A stretch of 64,000 nt of DNA from Mactromeris polynyma (lineage: Eukaryota; Mollusca; Bivalvia; Venerida; Mactridae): positions 6,363,748 through 6,427,747 of the forward strand of contig JASFXZ010000035.1 of NCBI GenBank assembly GCA_032209605.1, in the 5' to 3' direction. Positions within the stretch are counted from its first letter, which is position 1. The number at the start of each line of letters is the position of its first letter. This document shows, piece after piece, positions 24,113 to 35,880 of this stretch. The notes under the pieces were generated by a model. It did no database searches, had not been told where the DNA came from, and saw only the letters and a program-made list of their open reading frames with translations. The position numbers and the translations under genes are program-made.

Positions 24113-25921
24113 CGTCAGTTATAACAAATGTCATTGTCCTGAGCAAATCTCTATGCTTATTGCAAGAACTTTTCACCTGGTTAGGCAATCAGGAAATGGT
24201 CTGCATACAGTGTTAGAAGCACTGACTTTGACCCAAGTAATCAAAATGTAGTCTCCATCTATGTACCAAGTTTTGTCACAATATTTCATGTGAAGCAAGT
24301 ATTGAGATCTATATCACTGTACAGTATGCTCATTGAGGTTTTTGCCAAGGAACACTCACCATTGTCATTTTGGGGCAGCATGTCCGCCAATTAACAGGTA
24401 TAATGGCCAGCATTTTCATTTTAATATGGTGGCCTAGCATGTTCAATCGCAGTGTTCAGCCAACACAGAGATTTGCAATGTACAGGAGTGGACACATTTG
24501 TACAACTGCCAGTGATTTTTTTAAAATAATTTTACTGCCTGTGCCTTTTTAATTGGTAAAAGAGCCGCGATAAATACCAAATTTGGGAAAATCAGGTTAT
24601 GGTTGTTTTGCTTATAAAAATAACTTTTCAGCTGTGGCTGGTGTTTGTTATACATATAAGGTGATGTAAGAGCAAAGATTCTTTTATAAAATGTTAAATA
24701 CACAAAGACAGAAATTCAGTCAGAGGGGGGACAAATGAACAAAGAATTGGGAAAAAATGAAGATTTTTGGGGAAAATGGACACTTTTTGATAGGGGGAAA
24801 CAGCCTATATCCGGCAGTAAATTTAGAAAATCACAGAGACAAGGAGCTTGAGGTGTTTTAACTATCATAATTCATATTTTTGCCTTATATTCTTAGTACA
24901 GTAGACATTGTAGTAAGAGACCACCCAAGGGACAGCCAAAAAGTGGTCACTTAATAAAGTGGTCTCTTAATAGATTGAGTACACTGCACAGTGATTTATT
25001 TATGTCATGACTATATTTTCACTCGGATCATTTTTGCTCAGAATTTTGTTTATGATTTTACCATAAGCTGATATTTATCACTTCCTTAGGTCAGTAACAG
25101 TCTTTTAACAATATGCAGCTAGTATATGCCCAGATCATTGCATCCTTTTTATTTTGTGACATTTGCTTGGTGTGATAAATGGACAGCTTGTCAATTCAAG
25201 GCAAGAACAGCAACAACCGCACAGTAGTGTATCAAATCCTGTTATCCATACTTGGAATTGCTTAAAATCATGTTATTATATGCCCGGACTTTACCAGACT
25301 TATTATTTTATTGGATCGAACTTATATCGAGTGGCATGACCAACTACTATGTTTAACAAAGTTCTGATACTTTCATTTCGGGTGATGTGCACAAAATTTA
25401 ATTAAAAATAATTTTCTCTAAAATATATATTGAGCGACATAAAATGTCATGTTGGTTAAAAAAAAAAGTTTTTTAAGGAGACCATAACTTTCATATGATC
25501 TTCAAAGTTTATAATGTATGACAACTACATACTGTTAATAGATTTTGTGATATATTATCATCAATTAATTGATTTTATTCCTGTTTGTTCAATACAAGGG
25601 CCATAACTCTGGATCTAGTAGAATGATTTGGCCCATAATTGAAACTGGCCAAGAACTGATGGCCATATAGACATTATTCCATGTTTGATTATGATTGCTC
25701 AAGAAATGTGGATTCTAGAGTGTAAACAATTAAATAGCAGATGACATATGGACTGACAGCTAAAGATCCAAATAGCTCATCATTGAGCACTTTGTGCTGT
25801 AAAACAGCAAGAAAACTGCCATGTTGCAATTTGTTTAAGGTTCTGATCCTTTCTGGCAACTTCAAGTATTATTGTACAACAGTTAAAGAAAGTGTAGAAA
25901 ATATGATAAAAAGTAATTTAC
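24113..25921. other. intron-like DNA with a decayed pogo-type fragment
   Basis: A truncated relative of the CAGTAAAACCTC MITE family lies at about 24902-24975 (CAGTAGACATTGTAG then AGTAAGAGACCACC, and later AAGTGGTCTCTTAATAGA). GGGCCATAACTCTGGATC near 25599 is one unit of a bivalve-type repeat. Otherwise AT-rich, without a supported gene. Confidence 0.5.
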
Positions 25922-26084
25922 CTGCTATCTTAGGTATCTGATTCCCAACTATACCATTTGTCCATCATTCCACACCAAACATCCCACATTGTGGTTGTAG
26001 TACATGGAGAAAATAAACCAAAACATGTTTTAAGCAAAACATATAAACCAAGAGACTGTGCCAGTGTCTGCTTCATTCCGTAAA
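25922..26084 (-). CDS. candidate exon (51 codons then stop)
   Basis: On the minus strand, TTATTCCTTCTTTAG ends at 26085. After two bases one frame stays open for 51 codons: YGMKQTLAQSLGLYVLLKTC, continuing through FGLFSPC and TMWDVWCGMMDKWYSWESDT, to a TAA at 25932-25930. A good donor GCAG|GTAAAT follows ten bases later (25921-25920). The composition, with four Trp and no low-complexity run, looks coding. I do not recognise it. A stop just before a donor would mean a terminal coding exon with an intron in the 3' UTR, an alternative cassette with a premature stop, or a relic. It could not be phased with the 12765-12857 exon. Confidence 0.3.
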
Positions 26085-26995
26085 CTAAAGAAGGAATAAC
26101 ATAAATAAAAATAATATAATAATATATGGGTGTAATATTTATGACATTCTTATCTAAATGATTAATATATTAGTTATATACAAAATTTCTGATATCTACA
26201 CTATTGATAACTTAACATATTGATATCTACACTACAAGCTTCATAACCAAACCCAAAACACTGACAGCCACATGGAACCATCTTGGTAAGAGAACTTATA
26301 GACAAAGAGTTTTCAGAAGGGATGTATTGGTCATTGTCAAAAGATACATCGAGTGGACCATTGGGTTACAACCATGTTTATACATTAGCATAGGAGGAAA
26401 CTGAATCAGCATAAACAAGTGAATCATGTGCACGAGTTGAATAGACGAACACATCAAAAAAGAAAGATGTTCCTACAGCAAGGATATGTGAAATCTGTAT
26501 TTTATATACAAACACACAATGGAGAAGGGATAAAGGGAGAGCACTCTGGAAGGGATAATGGGACAGAACTTGTGTCAATAAACAAAAACATGTCATTCAC
26601 AAATAACACAGAGGCCAACAGAAAAATCTCCTCTCAAGAAAGATACACACATACAGGGAAGGGGATATGTACTGACCTTTGTATGATAGATTCACACAAG
26701 AAAGATAATCAGTAAATTTGTAATCTGATCATTCATCAGAATTATATAAGTATGTTCATGATATCAATAAGCAGCAAAAATGCAATATTAATACAAACTC
26801 CTAAATGAGGCTAGAGGACTAACGACTTCTCTGCCTAACCTTGTATACTGGAAATGACCATATGACCCTTAATCAAAACCTTAAAGTAAACCTAAATCCC
26901 TAAAACATTAAGACCCTGAACCTTAAATAATTTAAGAAAAGTAAATGAAAAGTTGAAGAGTCGTGGATAGTTGATAGCTAATCTGAGGTTAATAT
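26085..26995. other. AT-rich DNA, nothing firm
   Basis: Holds a 98-codon open frame at 26419-26715, polar and without recognisable motifs, splice signals or family resemblance; I treat it as chance. No repeats were recognised. Confidence 0.45.
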
Positions 26996-27071
26996 CAAGG
27001 TGTAAAATTGAAATTGTCTAACTGCCTATTTATAAACAAGCAGATAGAGGAGTTTCGCTTCCACCCCTCAA
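26996..27071. mobile_element. TTGAGGGGTGAAAG MITE, decayed copy
   Basis: The right arm GAGTTTCGCTTCCACCCCTC AA is clear. The left arm survives as CAAGGTGTAAAATTGAAATT GTCTA. At about 76 bp it is close to the 72-bp intact copies. Confidence 0.6.
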
Positions 27072-28039
27072 TATTCCTAAGGGAAACAGAGTTTGCATTG
27101 AACATGTCCTTATTTAAATTGAATAGTTGAAAGGATAAATTATGGCCGCTATGAGCTTCAGACCATAACCGCTCCTTTATGCAAGAATAAGATATATGCA
27201 GATAAAGTATTTGGAATAATTTTAATGAAATTTTGATGCCAAAAAAGTTCCGAAAAGTACCTTAACCTAAACCTCAATATGAAAGTTTAGTATTAAATAT
27301 TTTCAAAATTATCCACTAAACCTACCATGCACTTAAATTGAAATTTTGATGCGAAATAAGTTCCACATGTTTCCTTAAATAATAATAATAATATCTTTAT
27401 TTACAGAAGGTGACATGTAAAGAGGTATACAAAAGCAATTGTACAATTCTTAAATAAAACATGGCCTTCTAACAGAAAACAACATAAATTGAAACACAAT
27501 AATTATATTAAACACATTCATTCATTCATTCAAAAAATGAACCCTAATATGCAATTTTGAGTAAAATTAGGTTCCAAAAAGTTCCCTAAACCTATCTTAA
27601 CCCTAATAGCTGACATTTTTAATACAACAATAAGTTAATGAAATAGTTATAAGATTATTGAAATCCTAAGTGAGGTTATTTGCTGCTTGAAATTTTGAAG
27701 CATTAAGTGCCGAGTTCTGAAAGGTCCATAAACCTCATTACCATGTTCAATATGTCTTCTTTTAACCAACTTAGCATGAAATTTGGAATAGGGTCTGGCC
27801 GAAAGTTGTTGCCATATGATGCAAGTCCAGAATACCCTTAAATGACACCTAAACAAAACAATTACACAAGAAAAATAATCATAAACAAAACAATTACACA
27901 AGAAAAATAATCAATATTACATAAAACCTAACTCAAAGCTGTGTAGCTACTTTTAAGCAAATTCAAAAATTCTCAAATAAATTTAAATTAAAAATATTTA
28001 AATAAATCGATTAAACAGTCAAGAGGAAACTGAAACCAT
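27072..28039. repeat. AT-rich DNA with small duplications and microsatellites
   Basis: An (AAT)n run at about 27380-27395, (ATTC)n at about 27515-27533, and a 32-bp tandem duplication (TAAACAAAACAATTACACAA and onward) at 27850-27913. No gene is supported. Confidence 0.6.
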
Positions 28040-28225
28040 GAACATACTTTCTACATATCTGCCAAATGTTACATAAACAGTTTGTTTTCTGATAAATAAG
28101 CTTGTAATTACTTATTCTCCCTGTGTGTAACATTTCCCCATTTTTCCATCATTTCGCACAATTTGCATAGATACTAAAACGATATTCCTGCATAAAATTA
28201 TCGTAAATCATGTAATTCAGCTGGG
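28040..28225. repeat. dispersed repeat shared with 39106-39261
   Basis: CTTTCTACATATCTGCCAAA, GTTTTCTGATAAATA, CACTGTGTG-like CCCTGTGTGTAACATTTCCC and AATCATGTAATTC match the second locus in the same order. The identity is clearly eroded. Type unknown and no open frame. Confidence 0.55.
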
Positions 28226-28625
28226 CAATAAAGAAGAAAAGTCTAGATATTAAAAGATCATCCTATTTAAGACTCTGGCTTTATATGTATGGTGAGATAG
28301 GCTTGGAGACAGCAGATCAGTGAATTACATCTCGACAAAGAACAAGAACTGAGCATACATCAATGATCAAAGATCAATGTTAAATGTAGACAAGAAAGGG
28401 GACAATGACCAACACAAACCAATACATTGACCATAGGTTACCAAACTGACACAGAATTCAGTTGAAAAGCATTCAGAATCATTAAAATGGCAACAAAGTA
28501 TGCACAAAGAAATCAAGAATATACCACAGAACTAAACCATAAACAAATCAATAGTTCTTAAACTCAATACAAATAGTACACAATTCGTACACTACATTTA
28601 TCTACAGATATACTAGCTCTAGATG

Positions 28626-28697
28626 TTGAGGGGTGAAAGCGAAACCAGTCTTTCTGTATTGTAAGATACAAGATTGATTTCGCTTTCATCCCCTCAA
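28626..28697. mobile_element. 72-bp TTGAGGGGTGAAAG MITE, best copy
   Basis: TTGAGGGGTGAAAGCGAAAC at the left is mirrored by TTTCGCTTTCATCCCCTCAA at the right, almost perfectly for about 25 bp. The size is the same as the copy at 21961-22032. Confidence 0.8.
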
Positions 28698-31025
28698 ATT
28701 ATTGCTCAGGAGGCAAGGGGCGCAAATCCCTTTTCAGATTCTTCTCAATGTGTTTTAGAAAGCATACTGGTACTATAATAATATCATAAAATATCATTGT
28801 GCCAAAATTGAAGAACTGCCTTGGCCTTGCATATTGGTTATACCAGGTAAAATAAACTAACAGTTTCAATTGTAGTACTATTCATGGTAATTGTAATATT
28901 ATATTTTTCAATTGCATTTTTATCATTATTTATAAATAAAATGAAATAACTTCAAACTCACGAGTTCCAGGAAAATTACATTTCACAGCCAGCTTCATTC
29001 TGATTGGATGAAAGCAATTGAACATCAAAACTACTCATTCACACAAAACCTGAAAATATATACACACCACATTCTAAATAATTCCAACAAAAGAAGTAAC
29101 AATGCAAGGAAGACTGTTGCATTTAGGTAATAAAGAACATGTTATTACAGTATTCAATAATACAGCAGTCAGTTGACCATACAAATTCTGGGTTGCCTAC
29201 CAGTACTAACCACTGTCGTTCTTCTGCAAGGAACCACTAACTTCCCAGCATGTATTAGAGGTATAGTATTAATGACCTCAAACACAGGACCAAAATACTA
29301 AATCAAATGAGAACAGACAAGGACATGAAGTATTAGTACTGTTAGACTCGGTTGAACCCATTCTAGAGGGATCACAGCTGTCTTCCTCATTCTGAAAATA
29401 TAAACAGTGTAATTTTAAGGTACATAAACAAATAACAAATGTTCGAGAGTTATAAGAACTAATAAACATAAAAATAGAGCTGCAAACATATCTTGTCAAT
29501 GAAGCTGAATGATGATGAAGACATGAACATGGATGACATGATTGGTGAATGTGGTCAACAGAGAGTTATGCCAGTGGCAACATGATAAATGGTCAGGGAA
29601 GGAGGATGCAATAATGTGTTGTTACTTTAACAGATTCCTGTTTTCAAAGGACAAACTGACATAGAAATCAATGTGACCTACAGAATAGCAATACTTCCTA
29701 ACAGTAATGCATTAACCACTAGCAGATCCAGGGGGCACATCCGACATCCCCCTAAAATTCCCCAACCTTACAAATAACTATGAGTATAAATACGAAAATA
29801 TACAGAGATCTTTAAATAAGCAATTTTCAAAGCAATATTGAAGCAATATGATGATGTTTATAAACAAAGAAACAGTCATTGTCATTTTATAAGGCTTGAA
29901 CAAAACCAAAAATGACCAAAAATTTATGCTCCCCAAATCCGAATCCCAGATCTGCCCTTGCATACAGGACATGGAAGTAAAATTAATGTTAGCTGATTGA
30001 TATTGACACAGGGGTCATAATTCTAGATCAATACTAGCTTACAGGATTCATTTTAGGTGAAAATGAAAAATATACCCTTATCCTGAGACTTGAATGCTCA
30101 GTCCTGTGCTCTACCAACTTACCCTACCAAACAGGAATATAATGATTATAATGTATCATTTTTCATCATTATACAATTGCATATAAATGCATGTTATGCA
30201 AAATTAATAGGGTTGTTCATTTTTAAAACAGTTATGACCAATGTTAGAACCTGCTGTTTTATGTTCTTAATGTCATCTGACAGTACCAATCAATAATTGC
30301 TGTGCATACTGTATGGACAAGGTCCCATTGTTGCAGTTAAAGCATTAAATGTGACATTTAAGTTGTGATAACCACTAAGCATGTTTCTGGACTCAAACAT
30401 TTGACCTCATAAATGAATGCCAAGTACAAGATACTACACAACAGTATATTTTAACCACTCAAACAGTTACTCAAGATATTGTTATGAATAACGAATAGAG
30501 AAATTTCAGTAAATGAGATTACTTGAGTATGACATCCATAACACTTGCACTGATATGTTGCATGCACATCAAATCTTCACTTATATTCTGTTCCCATTAT
30601 GTAATATTAAAGGCACAAAGGTAAAAATATTCCACATATGAATTACCATATACCTTTTACTGCAACGTTTTACCTAAAATTAAGACAAATGATTAAATTG
30701 CCATAATGTACTTAAGGGCTTATCAAAACCAATACTTAGCCATTGCCATTGATACAATGTCCATATTTGTATGACCCAGAAAACATAATACTTGGTCAAG
30801 TATGTTGTATGCCCGATATCAACTTTTAATTTTAATATTCCTTTAGAAATAAATAAGATTCTGAAAAACCAAACTGTTAACACAATTAACATTTTGACAG
30901 TGAAGGAAAAAAGCTTTCACCACATAATTCTTTAGTGCTCTATATGATAGCACTAACGAGAACCCTCTATTCTCCATTATTGGAGCCAAATATCAGCCCC
31001 TGATTCCCCCACCAAAATAGTATAT
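28698..31025. other. AT-rich DNA with SINE and tRNA-like relics
   Basis: At 29175-29395 a degraded minus-strand SINE (CTTCCCAGCATGTATTAGAG, TAATGACCTCAAA, then ACTAAATCAAAT) matches the bodies at 21085 and 23955. At 30075-30130 the minus strand reads AGTTGGTAGAGCACAGGACT and GCATTCAAGTCTC, an A-box and B-box pair of another tRNA-derived relic. Nothing coding is supported. Confidence 0.5.
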
Positions 31026-31193
31026 TTTCCCAATTCAAATTTAATTTTTCCCTCTGAGCCAAAGCAATACTTGCAAAGAACTTTCCCAATTCAAATTTAA
31101 TTTTTCCCTCTGAGCCAAAGCAATACTTGCAAAGAACTTTCCCAATTCAAATTTAATTTTTCCCTCTGAGCCAAAGCAATACTTACAAAGAAC
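31026..31193. repeat. three tandem 56-bp units
   Basis: TTTCCCAATTCAAATTTAAT begins units at 31026, 31082 and 31138. They are almost identical, so the triplication is recent. Confidence 0.95.
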
Positions 31194-31870
31194 TATTTTA
31201 TCTACAAAAATACAATGTTCTAAAAATCAGACATAATATCTGATACATTTTTGTGTTTTGTTTATCAATGCGCCCAACTGTATGAGGATTATTGTATGTC
31301 TAAACCAATTTGACCTTGACCATGCTAACAATATTATATACACTATGTCCATGTCAATTTCTGTCATGTTATACTCAAGAATTTGGCCTTGTTGTATGCA
31401 TAATATCAATTATTATCTTACTGTACCAATTTAAATAGTAGGATATTTTATCCATTCTATCACACAATATTTACATGACCATTCTAAGGAATAGCGCAAT
31501 TTTCAAAATTTTACACAGCCTGGTATGCTGTATGTGCAATATCAAATATAGAAACTCCATATCCTCCATACAAGTTGTAAGACCTATTCCATCAACCAAC
31601 ATGACTGACATTATACACTGATGGGTTTCATTAAATTTGACTCACTTTGGGTTTTCTCTAAAGCAGTGAACATTAGGAAGGAATAGTTCATGGATATTCA
31701 ATTTGTGATTATACAAGACAGACTGGAAAGAATGCACTGTGTTTGAACTTTCAAGTTTTGTTTTGTGAATTAATGTTACATTCTTTGTACTTCTCTTTCT
31801 CCAATTGTAATGTTATTACAAGTTGTGACAGTGACATCAGTTTGATAATATGAGGTCAATCTGTTGTAAG
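31194..31870. other. AT-rich DNA, no gene seen
   Basis: Phrases such as TTGTTGTATGCATAATATCA (near 31391), GCTGTATGTGCAATATCAAA (near 31528) and GTATGTTGTATGCCCGATAT (near 30800) suggest an old, eroded repeat. No coding sequence was recognised. Confidence 0.4.
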
Positions 31871-33085
31871 AACAAGAGTGCCAAACTGTCACAAAATACG
31901 CCCGTCATAAGGCACAGCTCAGAGTTAAAACAAGACGAATTTTAGGAAATTTCTAAAATCAAAGGGTGGTAACTCCTGGGTGACATGAGCGATATGACTG
32001 GTTATCGAACTTGGCCGAGATATTATGCCCACAAACATTTTCACCTAGATAGGTGAAGATCAGATGAAAACTGTTTGACTTAGAGAGCGGACAAGGCTAA
32101 TTTGGCCAATTTTGGATAATTCAAGGGCCATAATTTCGAAGTACCTTGGACGGCGTGGCTGGTTATCGAACTTGGCCGAGATATTATGCCCACAAACATT
32201 TTCACAAAGTTTGGTAAAGATCGGATGAAAACTGTTTGACTTAGAGAGCGGTCAAGGCTAATTTTGCCAATTTTGGATCATTCAAGGGCCATAATTCAGA
32301 AGTGCCTGGGGCAATGTGGCTGGTTATCGAACTTGGCCGAGATATTATGCCCACAAACATTTTCACCAAGTTAGGTGAAAATAGGATGAAAACTCTTTGA
32401 CTTAGAGAGCGGACAAGGCTAATTTGGCAAATTTTGGATAATTCAAGGGCCATAATTTCGAAGTACCTTGGGCGGTGTGGCTGGTTATCGAACATGGCCA
32501 AGATATTATGTCCACAAACATTTTCACAAAGTTTGGTAAAGATCGGATGAAAACTGTTTGACTTAGAGAGCGGTCAAGGCTAATTTTGCCAATTTTGGAT
32601 AATTCAAGGGCCATAGTTCAGAAGTGCCTGGGGCAATGTGGCTGGTTATCGAACTTGGCCGAGATATTATGCCCACAAACATTTTCACCAAGTTAGGTGA
32701 AGATCGGATGAAAACTCTTTGACTTAGAGAGCGGACACAGCTAATTTGGCCAATTTTGGATAATTCAAGGGCATAATTTCGAAGTACCTTGGGCGGTGTG
32801 GCTGGTTATCGAACATGGCCGAGATATTATGTCCACAAACATTTTCACAAAGTTTGGTAAAGATCGGATGAAAACTCTGTGACTTAGAGAGCGGACACGG
32901 TTAATTTGACGAATTTTGGATAATTCAAGGGCCATAATTCAGAAGTGCCTGAGGGATGTGGCTGGTTATCAAACTTGGCCGAGATATTATGCCCACAAAC
33001 ATTTTCACAAAGTTTGGTAAAGATCGGATGAAAACTCTTTGACTTAGAGAGCGGAAACCATGTGGACGCCGCCAACATGTCAGTT
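31871..33085. repeat. 161-bp tandem repeat inside a bivalve-type element
   Basis: GACTTAGAGAGCGG recurs at 32077, 32238, 32399, 32560, 32721, 32881 and 33041, giving 160-161 bp spacings. Units alternate between CATAATTTCGAAGTACCTTG and CATAATTCAGAAGTGCCTGG forms, so the real period is about 322 bp. The left edge (AACAAGAGTGCCAAACTGTC) and right edge (GGACGCCGCCAACATG) resemble the ends of a widespread class of bivalve repeats. Minus-strand open frames of 70-88 codons here are products of the repeat. Confidence 0.93.
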
Positions 33086-34484
33086 AAATGTAAAGTTATA
33101 AAAAGCAAACCATATCTAAGATTGAAGTTGTTCAAGCAATAGTTTTCCACCCCCTAACCATACATACCCATGTAAGTCATAATTATCCTGTTTCTATTAA
33201 ACACAACATATTTCAAACATACATGTAATCTGATGAGTAATCAATTTTCACAAATATAGCTATGTTTTTAAAACATGTAAACCCCAGTCTTGCACTGATA
33301 GAGCAAAGAAACACTGTTCATTATGTAATCATAAAGCTTTTGTGTTATATGGATTTACCAGCAAAGAGCTTTAACAACTCTTCCAGGTACATTGAGTATG
33401 TACCCATTTCCTGATAACCTTGCATGTAATTATAAAGTTTAACTCTATAATTGTTCCAATATTGTATGACTACATTAGCCAATGAGAGCTTAATCAGTGT
33501 GTCAGTGTCAATATTTTCAAAAGCTTTTCACCTGTACTGTTTGTCTGATCGTCAGTGATCACATGACTTGAAGTTTAATGGTGTACATTTTTGTGTTGTT
33601 CTGATTAAAGAATTTGGGGAGCAAGTTTTTTACTTGATGACTTCCCCATACATAGAATCAAAACTCAGTTTGCACTTACATAAATGATTTATAAAGCAAT
33701 CATCTCCCATAAAACAGCACTATTTCACATCTTGAAAAAAAGCTCTGCTACCAAGTGATATTAACTTATGCAATGAAAACACTATTTTCAAACTTAACAC
33801 AAAAATATGGTTATAAGAAAGCTGGAAAGTAATTACAGATTACATTTACATCCCAAACAATTTCCAGCATAAAATAATTTTGAATAAAAAAATAAGCTTA
33901 TAGTCTGGAAAGCTTTTATACAATGGTAAAATTCTATGTTCATGTTCCTTACATATATATTTTTAACACAGTTTTTTGAGTTGTAGTAACTTAGCTTCAT
34001 GTTTTCATCTTTCAAGAAAAAAAACTCATTTTTGTATGTTTTTACAAAAATCTGTTTATAACTTTTCTATCTTTTTAAACCTTTTATTTCTAAACCCTTC
34101 ATATTCTTATACTCTTTGCCTATCAGGCACTCCTCTATTGAGTCTCATGTAAAGATTTGCCTCTCCCCCAGCCGAAGTTATACATTCAGTTGATAACAAA
34201 TCAGCTAATTTTGTGACTGTAAAGAACAATGCAAGGAGCTTGTGTTGTTTCTTCTTTCATATTAAAGATTATTTTGAGGAACACACATTTACCATACATT
34301 GACTGAATGTGGAAGCATTTCAGAGTGATAGGTTTGTTATTAAAAATGATATCAACAAAAACTCAGCTCTCGTAACAAATGATTATTATTTAGACTAATT
34401 TTGAACCCAACGATAGCTACAAACTGAGATCAATGAGATCAAAAATGGTTGTAGTTTATATTAATTTGTAATGTAGCCAATCTA
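33086..34484. other. AT-rich DNA, nothing recognised
   Basis: No supported coding region, RNA gene or transposon. Open frames of about 60 codons are AT-driven. Confidence 0.5.
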
Positions 34485-35880
34485 TAGAGGTTGTCCTGAA
34501 AAGGACAGTTGGTCGACAATGAAGTTGTGTCCTTAAAAGGACAGTTTTGTGACAATTGAGTAGTGTCGTTAAAAGGACAGTTTTGTGACAATTGAGTGGT
34601 GTCCTTAAAAGGACAGTTTTTTTGTCAATCGAGAAGTTGTCCTTAAAAGGACAGTTTTTGTCCTGAGAAGGACAGTTTTGTGACATTCTATAGAGGTGTA
34701 AATTTATTTTACACAAAGGCCAAAATTTGAAAGTCCCCAGTCAAGAACAAGACGCTGCCTATTCAAATAGAAAGAACAAATACTATAAAGGACTCACCTA
34801 TCCAAACAGAGAAATTAGGTTCGAATAGATGTTCAGCCACATTACAGCATTGCCTCCCATCCTGACAGGCAGCTCAAAATAAATTGATCTCATTGTCAAT
34901 GTACATTGTGTATTCAATCTGATTTCAGCTCCCATTTAATAAACAACAGTCTAAGTAAACACCATTTGGACAGTTTTTTTGTCAATCGAGAAGTTGTCCT
35001 AAAAAGGACAGCTTTTTGTCAATCGAGAAGTTGTCCTTAAAAGGACAGTTTTTGTCCTGAGAAGGACAGTTTTGTGACATTCTATAGAGAGGTGTAAATT
35101 TATTTTACACAAAGGCCAAAATTTGAAAGTCCCCAGTCAAGAACAAGACGCTGCCTATTCAAATAGAAAGAACAAATACTATAAAGGACTCACCTATCCA
35201 AACAGAGAAATTAGGTTCGAATAGATGTTCAGCCACATTACAGCATTGCCTCCCATCCTGACAGGCAGCTCAAAATAAATTGATCTCATTGTCAATGTAC
35301 ATTGTGTATTCAATCTGATTTCAGCTCCCATTTAATAAACAACAGTCTAAGTAAACACCATTTGGACAGTTTTTTTGTCAATCGAGAAGTTGTCCTAAAA
35401 AGGACAGTTTTTTTGTCAATTGAGAAGTTGTCCTAAAGGACAGTTTTTTTGTCAATCGAGAAGTTGTCCTAAAAAGGACAGTTTTTTTGTCAATCGAGAA
35501 GTTGTCCTAAAAAGGACAGTTTTTTTGTCAATCGAGATGTTGTCCTAAAAAGGACTGTTTTTGTCCTGAGAAGGACAGTTTTGTGACATTCTATAGAGAG
35601 GTGTAAATTTATTTTACACAAAGGCCAAAATTTGAAAGTCCCCAGTCAAGAACAAGACGCTGCCTATTCGAATAGAAAGAACAAATACTATTAAGGACTC
35701 ACCTATCCAAACAGAGAAATTAGGTTCGAATAGATGTTCAGCCACATTACAGCATTGCCTCACATCCTGACAGGCAGCTCAAAATAAATTGATCTCATTG
35801 TCAATGTACATTGTGTATTCAATCTGATTTCAACTCCCATTTAATAAACAACAGTCTACGTAAACACCATTTGTACAATT
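34485..35880. repeat. three-block tandem array with GTCCTTAAAAGGAC hairpins
   Basis: A block of about 300 bp (TTTTGTGACATTCTATAGAG to AAACACCATTTG) occurs three times, with its GTCCTGAGAAGGAC landmark at 34660, 35054 and 35563 (spacings 394 and 509). The blocks are separated by variable numbers of 37-40 bp microrepeats such as GTCAATCGAGAAGTTGTCCT followed by AAAAAGGACAG. Each microrepeat holds a small self-complementary GTCCTT/AAGGAC stem. The three blocks are nearly identical, implying recent unequal exchange. Confidence 0.95.

Noticed and set aside
24360..24510. Minus-strand exon ending at an AATG|GTGAGTG donor
   Set aside because: All three frames contain stops between the nearest acceptor and the donor.
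29278..29391. Minus-strand exon after TTATATTTTCAG (NEEDSCDPSRMGSTESNSTN)
   Set aside because: It overlaps a degraded SINE matching the 21085 and 23955 copies, and there is no usable donor.
32241..33150. Minus-strand frames of 70-88 codons in the 161-bp repeat
   Set aside because: They repeat with the array and are translations of a non-coding repeat.
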